Below the pieces are notes generated by a model. The model saw only the letters and a list, made by a program, of their open reading frames with translations, was not told where the DNA came from and did not search any database. DNA of 64,000 bases from an uncultured Eubacteriales bacterium (GTDB lineage Bacteria > Bacillota > Clostridia > Oscillospirales > Acutalibacteraceae), in contig CAKSAP010000006.1 in NCBI GenBank assembly GCA_934436505.1, forward strand, positions 1 to 64,000. The letters are read 5' to 3'. Of the stretch, positions 32,768-42,012 are shown piece after piece. Every line of letters starts with the position of its first letter. Position 1 is the first letter of the stretch. The position numbers were made by a program, and so were the translations under genes.

Positions 32768-35176
32768 ATGGATTATAATTTTAGACAGACAGAAGAAAAA
32801 TGGCAAAAAAAATGGGATGACGAGGGCGTTTTCAATGCAGTTGACAATTCGGATAAACCCAAATTTTACGGACTTGTCGAGTTCCCGTATCCGTCGGGCG
32901 CAGGTATGCATGTAGGACACATCAAGGCTTATTCGGGTCTTGAGGTCGTTTCGAGAAAAAGACGGCTTCAGGGCTACAATGTGCTCTTCCCGATAGGCTT
33001 TGACGCTTACGGACTTCCCACGGAAAACTATGCCATTAAAACAGGTATTCATCCGAGAAAAGTTACCGATATGAACATCGAAAAGTTCACAAGTCAGCTT
33101 AAAAGGGTAGGCTTCTCCTTTGATTGGACAAGAGTTATCGATACAACACAGGAGGACTACTACAAGTGGACGCAGTGGATATTCCTTAAAATGTTTGAAA
33201 ACGGACTTGCTTTCAGAGATAAGACGTTGGTAAACTACTGCCCGTCCTGTAAGGTTGTTCTTTCAAACGAGGACTCACAGGGAGGTAAGTGCGATATTTG
33301 CCATTCCGACGTTGTTCAGAAATCAAAGGACGTTTGGTATCTTCGCATTACAAAGTATGCAGACAAGCTCCTTGAGGGACTCAATGAGGTTGATTATCTC
33401 CCGAATATCAAGCTTCAGCAGGTAAACTGGATCGGTAAATCAAAGGGCGCATTCGTAAACTTCAAGGTAAATGAGGTTGACGAGAGCTTCAAGATTTACA
33501 CAACCCGTCCCGACACACTTTTCGGCGTAACATTTATGGTTATGGCACCCGAGCACCCGATAATCGACAAGTACGCTGACATTATAGGCAATATGGACGA
33601 GGTCAAGGCATACAGACAGGAATGCGCTAAAAAGACCGAGTTCGAGAGAACACAGCTTGTTAAGGAGAAAACAGGTGTAAAGCTTGAAGGCTTTACAGCT
33701 AAAAACCCCGTTAACGGCAAGGAAATCCCGATTTATATTTCGGACTATGTTATGATGGGCTACGGCACAGGCGCAATTATGGCTGTTCCGGCTCACGATC
33801 AGAGAGACTATGACTTTGCAAAGAAGTTCGGCATTGATATAGTTGAGGTTATCAAGGGCGGCGACATCTCGGTTGAGGCTTATACGGGCGACGGCGAGAT
33901 GGTAAACTCCGACTTCCTCAACGGTATGGATAATAAAAAGGATTCAATCGCAAAGATGATTGAGCACCTTGAAAAAATGGGCATCGGCGAAGAGGGCGTT
34001 CAGTACAAGATGAAGGACTGGGCGTTTAACCGTCAGCGTTATTGGGGCGAGCCTATTCCGATTGTTTACTGCCCCAAGTGCGGAATGGTTCCCGTTCCCT
34101 ATGGCGAGCTTCCGCTTAAATTGCCGCAGGTTGAGAATTTTGAGCCCGGTCAGGACGGCGAAAGCCCACTTGCAAAGATTGATTCTTTCGTAAATTGCAA
34201 GTGTCCGAAATGCGGCGCAGACGCAAAGAGAGAGACAGACACAATGCCGCAGTGGGCAGGCTCTTCCTGGTATTTCCTGCGTTATATCGACCCCCACAAC
34301 GACAAGGCATTGGCTGACCCCGAAAAGCTTAAATATTGGGGACCTGTCGATTGGTACAACGGCGGTATGGAGCATGTTACACGCCACCTTATCTATTCAA
34401 GATTTTGGCATCGCTTCCTCTATGATATCGGCGCAGTGCCGTTCAAGGAGCCTTACCTCAAGAGAACAGCACAGGGTCTTATCTTAGGACCCGACGGCGT
34501 TAAAATGAGTAAGTCAAAGGGCAATGTTATTGACCCGAACGAGGTTGTTGACGTTTACGGTGCAGACGTATTGAGAACTTACGTATTGTTTATGGGCGAC
34601 TATGAGCAGGCTGCTCCGTGGAGTGAGTCGAGCGTTAAGGGCTGCAAGAGATTTATTGACCGTATTTGGAAGCTTCAGGAAATTCTCACTGACGGCGACG
34701 AGTATTCAAAGGAGCTTTCCTCTGCAATGCATAAGACTGTCAAAAAGGTCAGCGAGGATATCGAGGAAATGAAGTACAACACGGCAATCGCAGCGTTGAT
34801 GACTCTCCTCAATCAGATTTACGACAACGGCAAAATCAACCGTGCAGAGCTTAAAACGCTTCTCCTGCTTGTCAATCCTTTTGCTCCGCATATCACGGAG
34901 GAAATGTGGTCAACTCTCGGCTATGGCGAGATGCTTGCAAAGGACGGCGTATGGCCCGAGTATGATGAGGCTAAGTGCATTGACGACACGGTTGAAATCG
35001 CAGTTCAGATAAACGGCAAAATCCGTGTAAAGATTGAAATTGCTGCCGACGCTTCCAATGATGAGGCTATTGCAGCTGCAAAGGCAGACGAAAAGGTTGC
35101 ACAGGAGCTTGCGGGAAAGAATATAATTAAAGAGATTTATGTTAAGGGCAGACTTGTAAACATCGTTGCAAAATAA
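32768..35176 (+). CDS. leuS: Leucyl-tRNA synthetase
   Basis: 802 residues, the usual length. Class I signatures: PYPSGAGMHVGH (H48-H51) and KMSKSKGNV. A zinc-like CPSCKVVLSNEDS...CDIC insertion precedes the CP1 editing domain (about 225-415, with TTRPDTLFGVTF). A second cysteine knuckle CPKCGMVP..CKCPKC lies before WYFLRY. GAGGTG lies before ATG 32768. No T-box leader is visible upstream, so its control is not the common leucine T-box. Confidence 0.98.
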   Translation: MDYNFRQTEEKWQKKWDDEGVFNAVDNSDKPKFYGLVEFPYPSGAGMHVGHIKAYSGLEVVSRKRRLQGYNVLFPIGFDAYGLPTENYAIKTGIHPRKVTDMNIEKFTSQLKRVGFSFDWTRVIDTTQEDYYKWTQWIFLKMFENGLAFRDKTLVNYCPSCKVVLSNEDSQGGKCDICHSDVVQKSKDVWYLRITKYADKLLEGLNEVDYLPNIKLQQVNWIGKSKGAFVNFKVNEVDESFKIYTTRPDTLFGVTFMVMAPEHPIIDKYADIIGNMDEVKAYRQECAKKTEFERTQLVKEKTGVKLEGFTAKNPVNGKEIPIYISDYVMMGYGTGAIMAVPAHDQRDYDFAKKFGIDIVEVIKGGDISVEAYTGDGEMVNSDFLNGMDNKKDSIAKMIEHLEKMGIGEEGVQYKMKDWAFNRQRYWGEPIPIVYCPKCGMVPVPYGELPLKLPQVENFEPGQDGESPLAKIDSFVNCKCPKCGADAKRETDTMPQWAGSSWYFLRYIDPHNDKALADPEKLKYWGPVDWYNGGMEHVTRHLIYSRFWHRFLYDIGAVPFKEPYLKRTAQGLILGPDGVKMSKSKGNVIDPNEVVDVYGADVLRTYVLFMGDYEQAAPWSESSVKGCKRFIDRIWKLQEILTDGDEYSKELSSAMHKTVKKVSEDIEEMKYNTAIAALMTLLNQIYDNGKINRAELKTLLLLVNPFAPHITEEMWSTLGYGEMLAKDGVWPEYDEAKCIDDTVEIAVQINGKIRVKIEIAADASNDEAIAAAKADEKVAQELAGKNIIKEIYVKGRLVNIVAK

Positions 35177-35185
35177 GGTGGTTTT

Positions 35186-35299
35186 ATGAGAGCTTTTAAG
35201 GAGCTTGCGGACCATATGGTCGAGGTTTTCAAAAATACAAGAACGGCAGACGTTATGATGTACATAGCGTCTGTCGTTGCGTCTTTTTTCAATAAATAA
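35186..35299 (+). CDS. Small protein of unknown function (37 residues)
   Basis: It begins MRAFKELADHMVEVFKNT and ends SVVASFFNK. The helix from about 6 to 35 is amphipathic, with a hydrophobic C-terminal half (MMYIASVVASFF). AAGGTGG lies five bases upstream. It starts nine bases after the leuS stop and probably belongs to the same transcript. The good ribosome-binding site and codon use suggest it is translated; function unknown. Confidence 0.5.
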   Translation: MRAFKELADHMVEVFKNTRTADVMMYIASVVASFFNK

Positions 35300-35311
35300 A
35301 GGATATGATTT

Positions 35312-36622
35312 ATGCGTTTGAACAGGATAATTTCACTTGTACTTGTTATAACTTTAACAATCCCGATATGTCAGCAGACAAATTTGTTTGCAAAAAGTGC
35401 CGAGCTTTCAAATTTGCTTCGTGTGAACAAGACGGATGCCGATAATGAAGCTGTAATATCGAGCGAGCTTGATTTTGAATTCGACAGCAGAAGCGAGGAA
35501 ATCAAAAACCTTGTCAAGGCTGCGGAGGCGAACGGAGACACCGAAATCAAGGCGCAGGTAAGGACTGTTTTTTCACAGCTTTATTCGCTTTTGAAAAGGG
35601 TAATTCTCTCGGACGGCGACCTTCAATCAGAGGAGGTAGGAAGGGAGCTTGCCGCCATTTTCAACAGCCTTTTCATTCTCGATACCAAGCTCAATGAGGC
35701 AGACCCTAACGCTATGGGTGAGCTTACAAACAAGGGCTTTGTAACACAGGCGGTTTCTATTGTTTGGGATATTATGGACGCCTTTGACGAAAACCGCTTA
35801 TCGTCGCAGACAATGGAAAAGGGTGTTACCCGTATTGAGGATATACCGTATATCGACGACGGTACAGAGGAACATATGCTTGACATTTATTATCCCGACG
35901 GCACAAGCGGGAAGCTGCCCGTGATAATCGAAATTCACGGCGGCGGTCTTATGATGGGCAATAAGGATTACAACAGAGTATATTGCTCGGTGCTTGCCAA
36001 AAAGGGCTATACGGTGGTTTGTATAAATTACAGACTTTCGCCCGACGTTCTCTATCCCTCGCAGGTGCAGGACGTTATGGCAGCTTACAAGTGGATTTAT
36101 GATAATGCGGACAGCTATAATATCGACCTTGAAAGGGTGTATGTAACAGGCGAGTCGGCAGGCGGAAATCTTGCATATTACACCTCGCTTGTTGAAACAA
36201 GTCCGCAGCTTCAAGAGCTTTACGGGGTTTCCCCGTCGGGGCTTCAAATTGACGCATTAGGTCTTGTTTCGGGGATGTACGAGATGAAAGCAGGCTTCAA
36301 CGCACCGCTTATATCCTGCTATTTCGGCATTGACTATAAGAATTCGCCGTATTATCCCTACCTGCAGCCTGAGGAGGTCATACCTCTCGGCAAATTGCCG
36401 CCGTGCTATACGGTGTCGTGCACAAGGGATATTCTTCACTCCTCGGCAGAGCATTTTGACAGGGTTTTGACCGAGTACGGAATTGACCACGTTTACAGGG
36501 ATTGGGGCTTGACGGTCAACAAATCATCGGGACACATAACGAGCGTTGCATATCCCGAGCTTGAGGAAAGCCGGCAGACGATAGACGAAATGCTCGCATT
36601 TTTCATTGAACATACGCAATAA
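35312..36622 (+). CDS. Exported alpha/beta hydrolase (esterase/lipase, HSL family)
   Basis: 436 residues. A signal sequence (about 1-28), a helical N-terminal domain of about 130 residues, then the hydrolase: oxyanion EIHGGGLMMGNK (HGGG 209-212), nucleophile GESAGG (S282), SCTRDILHSS for the acid, and SSGHITSV for the histidine. This is hormone-sensitive-lipase-like (family IV) esterase architecture. It may deacylate polysaccharides outside the cell, given the glycan genes nearby, but the substrate is inferred. A terminator follows. Confidence 0.88.
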   Translation: MRLNRIISLVLVITLTIPICQQTNLFAKSAELSNLLRVNKTDADNEAVISSELDFEFDSRSEEIKNLVKAAEANGDTEIKAQVRTVFSQLYSLLKRVILSDGDLQSEEVGRELAAIFNSLFILDTKLNEADPNAMGELTNKGFVTQAVSIVWDIMDAFDENRLSSQTMEKGVTRIEDIPYIDDGTEEHMLDIYYPDGTSGKLPVIIEIHGGGLMMGNKDYNRVYCSVLAKKGYTVVCINYRLSPDVLYPSQVQDVMAAYKWIYDNADSYNIDLERVYVTGESAGGNLAYYTSLVETSPQLQELYGVSPSGLQIDALGLVSGMYEMKAGFNAPLISCYFGIDYKNSPYYPYLQPEEVIPLGKLPPCYTVSCTRDILHSSAEHFDRVLTEYGIDHVYRDWGLTVNKSSGHITSVAYPELEESRQTIDEMLAFFIEHTQ

Positions 36623-36633
36623 TATTTACGTTG

Positions 36634-36661
36634 ACGGTGCTCAAAATTGAGTGCCGTTTTT
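36634..36661 (+). terminator. Terminator after the esterase gene
   Basis: ACGGTGCTCA (36634-36643) pairs with TGAGTGCCGT (36648-36657), with imperfect pairing in the middle, followed by TTTT. Confidence 0.7.
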
Positions 36662-36712
36662 GTGCGTAATGCTTCAATGATAAAATGTAATTAAAATATT
36701 GTGAGGTAAATT

Positions 36713-37219
36713 ATGATTATAGATTTTAACGGAATATCGCCTGCGGTTTCGCCGTCGGCTTTTACGGCTGAGGGGTCAAGGATAATCGGCGATGTAACGC
36801 TTTGTGAGGACAGCTCGGTTTGGTTTAACGCTGTTCTTCGTGGCGACGAGGCAAAAATCACTTTGGGCAAGGGCTCAAATATTCAGGATAATTGCACGGT
36901 GCATTGCGACGAAAGCTACCCTGCCGTTATCGGGGAAAATGTTACCGTAGGTCATAACGCCGTCATACACGGCTGCACAATAGGGGACGGCTCGCTTATC
37001 GGTATGAACGCAACTGTATTAAACGGCGCAAAAATCGGCAAAAACTGCCTTGTCGGCGCAGGGGCGCTTGTTACGGAAAACAAGGAGTTTCCCGACAATT
37101 CACTGATTTTGGGAGTGCCTGCAAAGAAGGTCGGCGATATAGACGAAGCTGCCGCCGCAAAAATCATAGGCAATGCGAAATACTATTCGCAGCTTGCAAA
37201 AAAATATAAGAACAAGTAA
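36713..37219 (+). CDS. Gamma-carbonic anhydrase family (left-handed beta-helix) protein
   Basis: 168 residues of hexapeptide repeats. Conserved SSVWFNAVLRGDEAKI, IQDNCTVHCDE and VGHNAVIHGC supply the three zinc histidines of the family. It ends with LILGVPAKKVGDID and a short helix, as in YrdA/PaaY-type proteins. Many relatives lack strong carbonic anhydrase activity, so the name gives the family rather than a proven function. It has no operon partner. Confidence 0.88.
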   Translation: MIIDFNGISPAVSPSAFTAEGSRIIGDVTLCEDSSVWFNAVLRGDEAKITLGKGSNIQDNCTVHCDESYPAVIGENVTVGHNAVIHGCTIGDGSLIGMNATVLNGAKIGKNCLVGAGALVTENKEFPDNSLILGVPAKKVGDIDEAAAAKIIGNAKYYSQLAKKYKNK

Positions 37220-37252
37220 GACGTTTATTGCATATAACTTTTAATTTCTATC

Positions 37253-37281
37253 TTGAAAATGAAAAAAGTATATAATATAAT
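37253..37281 (+). promoter_or_regulatory. Promoter of araA-araD
   Basis: TTGAAA (37253-37258), 17 bases, TATAAT (37276-37281). The 60-base leader contains AAGTC-AGATAGC-GACTT (about 37298-37314), a possible operator or small hairpin. Confidence 0.75.
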
Positions 37282-37340
37282 GTTTTTGACATACAAAGTC
37301 AGATAGCGACTTCTAAATCTCATTAAAAAGGCGGTAAATT

Positions 37341-38810
37341 ATGAAAAATTCTGTTTTTTATTTTGTTGTCGGCTCGCAGTTTTTATACGGCGAGGATACA
37401 CTTGTTGAAATCGACAAACATTCGAAAATAATGGTTGACGGCTTCAATGCAGACAAAAACATTCCGTGTACGGTTAAATGGTTTCCTTGCGTTAAGACGA
37501 GTGAGGAAATCTACAACATAATGAACGAGGCTAATAATGACGAAAATTGCGCAGGCGTTATAACCTGGATGCATACCTTTTCGCCCTCGAAAATGTGGGT
37601 TAAGGGACTTATGGCGTTGAGAAAGCCGTATCTTCATCTCAACACGCAGTTCAACCGTGAAATTCCGTGGAACGATATTGATATGGACTTTATGAACCTT
37701 AATCAGTCGGCGCACGGCGACCGTGAGCACGGCTATATTGCCGCAAGACTTCGTATGAACAGAAAGGTTGTTGTCGGCTTTTGGCAGGACGAGGACTTTA
37801 CCTCGCAAATCGGCGTTTGGATGAGAGCTGCTGTCGGTGCGGCAGAGTCAAGAAAGCTCAGGGTGCTTCGTATTTCCGACAATATGAGAAACGTTGCCGT
37901 TACAGAGGGCGACAAGGTCGAGGCTTTGATTAAGCTCGGCTGGAGCGTTGACCATTACGGCGTAGGCGATATTATTTCGGAGGTTGAAAAGGTAACCGAG
38001 GAAGAAATCGACGAGCAGATGCTCGCTTATGAAAAAGAATATATTTTCGATACCGATAACACACAGGCTGTTCGCTATCAGGCTCGTGAGGAGGTAGCTA
38101 TAAAGAAATTCCTTGACAGAGGAAATTTCAAGGCTTTCCACACGAATTTTGAGGATTTACAGGGACTTCGTCAGCTTCCCGGACTTGCGGCTCAGGATCT
38201 TATGAGACAGGGCTACGGCTTCGGCGCAGAGGGCGACTGGAAGGTTGCGGCAATGACGAGAATTATGAAAGTTATGGCAGAGGGTATCGGCAAGGGTACT
38301 GCCTTTATGGAGGATTACACGCTTCATCTTGAAAAGGGCAATGAGATGATACTCGGCGCTCATATGCTTGAGGTTTGCCCGACGATTGCCTGTGAAAAGC
38401 CGAAAATTCAGGTGCATCCGCTTGGAATAGGCGACAGGGAGGACCCTGCAAGACTTGTTTTCAAGGCTAAAAAAGGCTCGGGTATTGTTGTTTCACTTGT
38501 TGATATGGGCGACAGATTCAGAATGATTGTAAACGATATTGAATGTCAGACGCAGGAGCACGATATGCCGAAGCTTCCCGTTGCAGGCGTTCTTTGGAAA
38601 CCGCTTCCCGACTTCAAAACTTCGGCGGCGGCTTGGATATATGCAGGCGGCTCACACCATTCCGTTCTTTCTTATGACCTTACGGCAGAGCATATGCGTG
38701 ATTTTGCGGAGATTATGGGAATTGAATTTGTGTATATAAATAAGGACACAAAAATCCCCGAATTCAGAAAAGAGCTTGAATATAACGACGTTATTTGGAG
38801 GAACAAATAA
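37341..38810 (+). CDS. araA: L-arabinose isomerase
   Basis: 489 residues. It converts L-arabinose to L-ribulose. Family landmarks: FVVGSQFLYGEDTL, GVITWMHTFSPSKMW, LNTQFNREIPW, DFMNLNQSAHGDREHG, GYGFGAEGDWKVAA and FMEDYTLH with GAHMLEVCPTIA, which hold the metal-binding Glu and His residues. Its stop overlaps the araD start, so L-ribulose passes to a pathway in which a ribulokinase is also needed; araB is not in the window. Confidence 0.96.
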   Translation: MKNSVFYFVVGSQFLYGEDTLVEIDKHSKIMVDGFNADKNIPCTVKWFPCVKTSEEIYNIMNEANNDENCAGVITWMHTFSPSKMWVKGLMALRKPYLHLNTQFNREIPWNDIDMDFMNLNQSAHGDREHGYIAARLRMNRKVVVGFWQDEDFTSQIGVWMRAAVGAAESRKLRVLRISDNMRNVAVTEGDKVEALIKLGWSVDHYGVGDIISEVEKVTEEEIDEQMLAYEKEYIFDTDNTQAVRYQAREEVAIKKFLDRGNFKAFHTNFEDLQGLRQLPGLAAQDLMRQGYGFGAEGDWKVAAMTRIMKVMAEGIGKGTAFMEDYTLHLEKGNEMILGAHMLEVCPTIACEKPKIQVHPLGIGDREDPARLVFKAKKGSGIVVSLVDMGDRFRMIVNDIECQTQEHDMPKLPVAGVLWKPLPDFKTSAAAWIYAGGSHHSVLSYDLTAEHMRDFAEIMGIEFVYINKDTKIPEFRKELEYNDVIWRNK

Positions 38811-39514
38811 TGCTTGAACAGTTAAAGCAGGATGTTTACAAGGCTAATATGCAGCTTAAAGAGTTCGGTTTGGTAGTTCTCACTTGGGGTAACGTCTCGG
38901 CAATCGACAGAGAAAGTAGATTGGTCGTGATAAAGCCGTCGGGTGTTCCATATGACACAATGAAAGCCGAGGATATGGTTGTTGTCGATTTGGACGGCAA
39001 TGTGGTTGAGGGTACGCTCAATCCCTCGTCTGACACACCGACGCATCTTGAGCTTTACAGAAGCTTTGAGGGTATCGGCTCGGTTGTGCACACTCATTCC
39101 GCTTGGGCGACGTCGTTTGCGCAGGCAGGCAGAAGCATAAGGGCTTACGGAACAACTCACGCCGATTTTTCAAATCACAATATACCTTGTACAAGAGGTC
39201 TTACAAAGGCAGAGGTTGAGGGCGAATATGAGCTCAACACCGGCAAGGTCATAGTCGAATGCTTTGAAAACGAGGGCATAAATCCGAATGACTGTCCTGC
39301 AGTGCTTATTCACAGGCACGGACCGTTTTGTTGGGGCAAAAACTGCTTCAAGGCGGTTGAAAATGCGCTTATACTTGAAGAAGTGGCGAAGATGGCGTTT
39401 AGGACCGAAGAAATTGCCGCAGTCGAGCAAAAGCAGGTGGGAATTGAGGATTATTTACTCGCAAAGCACTATAACCGCAAGCACGGCAAGAACGCATATT
39501 ACGGTCAGAAATAA
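38810..39514 (+). CDS. araD: L-ribulose-5-phosphate 4-epimerase
   Basis: 234 residues (E. coli AraD is 231). It makes D-xylulose 5-phosphate for the pentose phosphate pathway. Class II aldolase-like fold: LTWGNVSAIDRES, IKPSGVPYD, SSDTPTHLELY, VVHTHSAWATSFAQAG (zinc His pair) and IHRHGPFCWG. ATG 38810 overlaps the araA stop (TAATG), with GGAGGAAC upstream. A terminator follows. Confidence 0.96.
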   Translation: MLEQLKQDVYKANMQLKEFGLVVLTWGNVSAIDRESRLVVIKPSGVPYDTMKAEDMVVVDLDGNVVEGTLNPSSDTPTHLELYRSFEGIGSVVHTHSAWATSFAQAGRSIRAYGTTHADFSNHNIPCTRGLTKAEVEGEYELNTGKVIVECFENEGINPNDCPAVLIHRHGPFCWGKNCFKAVENALILEEVAKMAFRTEEIAAVEQKQVGIEDYLLAKHYNRKHGKNAYYGQK

Positions 39515-39530
39515 TTAAATATCAAATTTT

Positions 39531-39560
39531 AAGGACGGATTTTTCCGTCCTTATTTTTTG
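39531..39560 (+). terminator. Terminator of araA-araD
   Basis: AAGGACGGA (39531-39539) pairs perfectly with TCCGTCCTT (39544-39552), followed by ATTTTTT. Confidence 0.9.
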
Positions 39561-39610
39561 CATAAAATCTCCGTTTTTGTTAAAAATCTTATTAAAGGAT
39601 AGGTGATTTT

Positions 39611-40636
39611 ATGATTGAGCGTTTGGGAAAATATACGTTGAAGCTAAACGAAAGACCGTCGATTATCGCAGGTGCGGGCGTGGTCGGAAAAACCGAGGGC
39701 GACGGACCGCTGAAAGAGGAATTTGACCGTATTTTTGAGGACGATACACTCGGCGAGGAGTCGTTCGAGAAAGCCGAGAGCAGCTTGCAAAGAGAAGCTG
39801 TTTTGAAAGCAATGATAAAATCGGGCAAGCCGATTGAGGAGGTCGAATATATTTTTGCAGGCGATTTGCTCAATCAATGTACGGCGTCAACCTTTTCTTT
39901 GAGAGAACTCGGCATACCGCTTATCGGACTTTTCGGTGCTTGCTCGACAATGGCTCTGTCATTGGGCATTGCAAGTGTTTTTGTGAATTGCGAAGCGGCA
40001 AGGCTCGCCGTTGCGGCAACCTCCTCGCATTTCTGTTCAGCCGAAAGGCAGTTCCGTTTACCGCTTGAATACGGCGGACAGCGAACGCCGACGGCACAGA
40101 GAACGGTTACGGGAGCAGGTGCAAGCGTTGTGGCAAAGCACATTGCGAACAAGCCTTGTGTAGAGGCTGTTACCTTCGGGAAAATAGTCGATTTGGGAAT
40201 TAAGGACTCAACAAATATGGGCGCTGCTATGGCTCCTGCGGCGGCAATGACGATTTCGGACTTTTTCTCGGACACGGGAATGAAGCCCGACGATTTGGAT
40301 ATGATTGTAACGGGCGATCTCGGCTTTGTGGGAAGCGAGCTTTTGCTTAAACTTCTGAAAAAAGATTATTCACTTGATATTTCTGCTCAATACAACGATT
40401 GCGGAATGATGATGTATTACAGAGAGGAGCAGGATGTTCACGCAGGCGGCTCGGGCTGCGGCTGCGGAGGCTCTGTGCTGAACACGTATTTTATGAACAG
40501 GCTTGAAAGCGGCGAGCTTTCTAAAATTTTGTTTGTCGCAACGGGCGCTTTGATGTCGCCGACCTCGTCGCTGCAAGGCGAGAGCATACCGTCTATTGCG
40601 CACGCAGTGCTTTTGTCGAAGCCCGATAACAAGTAA
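39611..40636 (+). CDS. spoVAD: Stage V sporulation protein AD
   Basis: 341 residues with a thiolase-like fold. SpoVAD binds dipicolinic acid and works with other SpoVA proteins to load it into spores. Clear family stretches: GDLLNQCTASTFSLRELGIP, GLFGACSTMALSLGIAS, ATSSHFCSAERQFRLPLEYG, RTVTGAGASVV and GDLGFVGSELL. It is the best sign that the host belongs to a spore-forming lineage. spoVAC and spoVAE are not adjacent, so it is an orphan copy here or the operon is split. Confidence 0.95.
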   Translation: MIERLGKYTLKLNERPSIIAGAGVVGKTEGDGPLKEEFDRIFEDDTLGEESFEKAESSLQREAVLKAMIKSGKPIEEVEYIFAGDLLNQCTASTFSLRELGIPLIGLFGACSTMALSLGIASVFVNCEAARLAVAATSSHFCSAERQFRLPLEYGGQRTPTAQRTVTGAGASVVAKHIANKPCVEAVTFGKIVDLGIKDSTNMGAAMAPAAAMTISDFFSDTGMKPDDLDMIVTGDLGFVGSELLLKLLKKDYSLDISAQYNDCGMMMYYREEQDVHAGGSGCGCGGSVLNTYFMNRLESGELSKILFVATGALMSPTSSLQGESIPSIAHAVLLSKPDNK

Positions 40637-40647
40637 AGGAGAAAATT

Positions 40648-40806
40648 ATGTTTGAGCTTTCAGAGGATTTAAGAGTAATATCGGCATTTACCAAGACCAT
40701 AAATATATTAACGGCGGTTAAGACGGCAATGACGGTTGGGATAATAGTCTATTGCGTTTTTACGGGATTTAAGGGTGTAAGCCTTATAAAAGAAAATAAC
40801 AAATAA
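40648..40806 (+). CDS. Small single-pass membrane protein (52 residues)
   Basis: Begins MFELSEDLRVISAFTKTINI, with one likely membrane segment (about 28-41: MTVGIIVYCVFTGF) and tail KENNK. It starts 12 bases after spoVAD behind AAAGGAG and is followed by a terminator, so it is probably co-transcribed with spoVAD. It is too short for family recognition; position suggests a sporulation role, but this is inference. Confidence 0.55.
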   Translation: MFELSEDLRVISAFTKTINILTAVKTAMTVGIIVYCVFTGFKGVSLIKENNK

Positions 40807-40812
40807 TTTATT

Positions 40813-40856
40813 TCGGAGGCTGAAATTTTTGTCGAAGCCTCCGAGTTTTTTATTTT
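40813..40856 (+). terminator. Terminator after the spoVAD unit
   Basis: TCGGAGGCT (40813-40821) pairs perfectly with AGCCTCCGA (40836-40844), followed by GTTTTTTATTTTTT. Confidence 0.88.
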
Positions 40857-40927
40857 TTATTGAATTCCTACTAAAATTGTATTATTATATATTTACCGAA
40901 TTTTTAGAATTTTTTAAGGTGACAAAA

Positions 40928-41365
40928 ATGAAGATTTCAACAAAAGGCAGATACGCTTTAAGGCTTATGCTTGACCTTGCTATGCACAATGACGAGGGAT
41001 ATATTTCGATAAAAACTATATCTCAGCGTCAAGGAATATCGGAAAAATATCTTGAGCAGATTATAAAAATGCTGTCAAAAAGCGGACTTGTCGAAAGCAC
41101 AAGGGGCGCACAGGGCGGCTATAAGCTTTTGAAAGAGCCGAAGGAATATACGGTCGGCGAAATTTTGCGTGTGACAGAGGGCAGTCTTGCACCCGTATCA
41201 TGCCTTGACGATTCCGAAAATCACTGTGAGCATTGCGACGATTGCGTGACGATTGAAATTTGGCAAAACGTGCTTGACGCAATAAATGAGGTTGTCGATT
41301 CGATAACGCTTGACTACCTCGTAAAAAAGCAAAAGACAAAGGGAACCTGCTGTAACAAGGGCTGA
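40928..41365 (+). CDS. Rrf2/IscR-type transcription regulator
   Basis: 145 residues. Winged-helix KISTKGRYALRLMLDLA, ISIKTISQRQGISEKYLEQI and STRGAQGGYKL, then a cysteine cluster C92, C100, C103 and C106 (SCLDDSENHCEHCDDC) that fits an Fe-S-sensing IscR. The alternative is CymR-like control of sulfur metabolism, made plausible by the methionine synthase and cysteine desulfurase genes downstream. ATG 40928 has AAGGTGAC upstream. The sequence before it (CCTACTAAAATTGTATTATT) may be an autoregulatory site. Gaps of 4 bases link it to the next two genes. Confidence 0.92.
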   Translation: MKISTKGRYALRLMLDLAMHNDEGYISIKTISQRQGISEKYLEQIIKMLSKSGLVESTRGAQGGYKLLKEPKEYTVGEILRVTEGSLAPVSCLDDSENHCEHCDDCVTIEIWQNVLDAINEVVDSITLDYLVKKQKTKGTCCNKG

Positions 41366-41369
41366 TAAA

Positions 41370-42008
41370 ATGGAAATCGATACACGGGAAATCTTGCGAT
41401 ATTCGGGCTTTAGAGGTGCTTCCCCCGACCCGAAAACCGCAGAGATGATAGAAGAATTGAAAAAAGAGGTTGAGCTTTGCTCTGACCCTAAAAGTATTTA
41501 TAAAGAGGTTGAGTTTACAAAGACGGAAGAGTCGATAACCGTTGAAAATATGACTTTTCACAGCAAAAAGCTTGTTTCCCACCTTAAAAATTCGGACAGG
41601 CTTTTGATTTTTGCGGCGACTCTCGGTACTCCGAGCGATATAATGCTTCGTAAGTACATTTCGTCAAATTCGGCAAAGGCTGTTTTGGCGCAGGCTACAC
41701 TTGCAGCGGCTTGTGAGAGCTATTGCGACGAGGTTTGTTCGCAGATTGCGAAAAAAGAGCTTGAAAACGGCTACTATCTGCGTCCGAGATTTTCTCCGGG
41801 GTATGCAGACCTTGATTTGACCTCACAAAGAGAGCTTTTTGCTCTGCTTGACATTACCAAAAGAATAGGAGTTTATCTTTCGGACAACTGCCTTATGATA
41901 CCGACAAAATCGGTCAGTGCGTTTATCGGCTTGACGAGGGATAAAGATTGTAATATAAATTCGTGTGAAAATTGCGGTAACACAGAGTGCGAATTCAGAA
42001 GGGCGTGA
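41370..42008 (+). CDS. Cobalamin-dependent methionine synthase, activation-domain protein
   Basis: 212 residues matching the C-terminal reactivation domain of MetH as a separate protein. Landmarks: LRYSGFRGASPDPKTAEMI, IFAATLGTPSD, AACESYCDEVCSQIAKKELE, YLRPRFSPGYADLDLTSQRE and LMIPTKSVSAFIGL. It binds S-adenosylmethionine for reductive remethylation of inactive cob(II)alamin. A C-terminal CxxCGNTEC cluster may receive electrons. The gene lies four bases from metH, which lacks this domain. Confidence 0.92.
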   Translation: MEIDTREILRYSGFRGASPDPKTAEMIEELKKEVELCSDPKSIYKEVEFTKTEESITVENMTFHSKKLVSHLKNSDRLLIFAATLGTPSDIMLRKYISSNSAKAVLAQATLAAACESYCDEVCSQIAKKELENGYYLRPRFSPGYADLDLTSQRELFALLDITKRIGVYLSDNCLMIPTKSVSAFIGLTRDKDCNINSCENCGNTECEFRRA

Positions 42009-42012
42009 AAGA

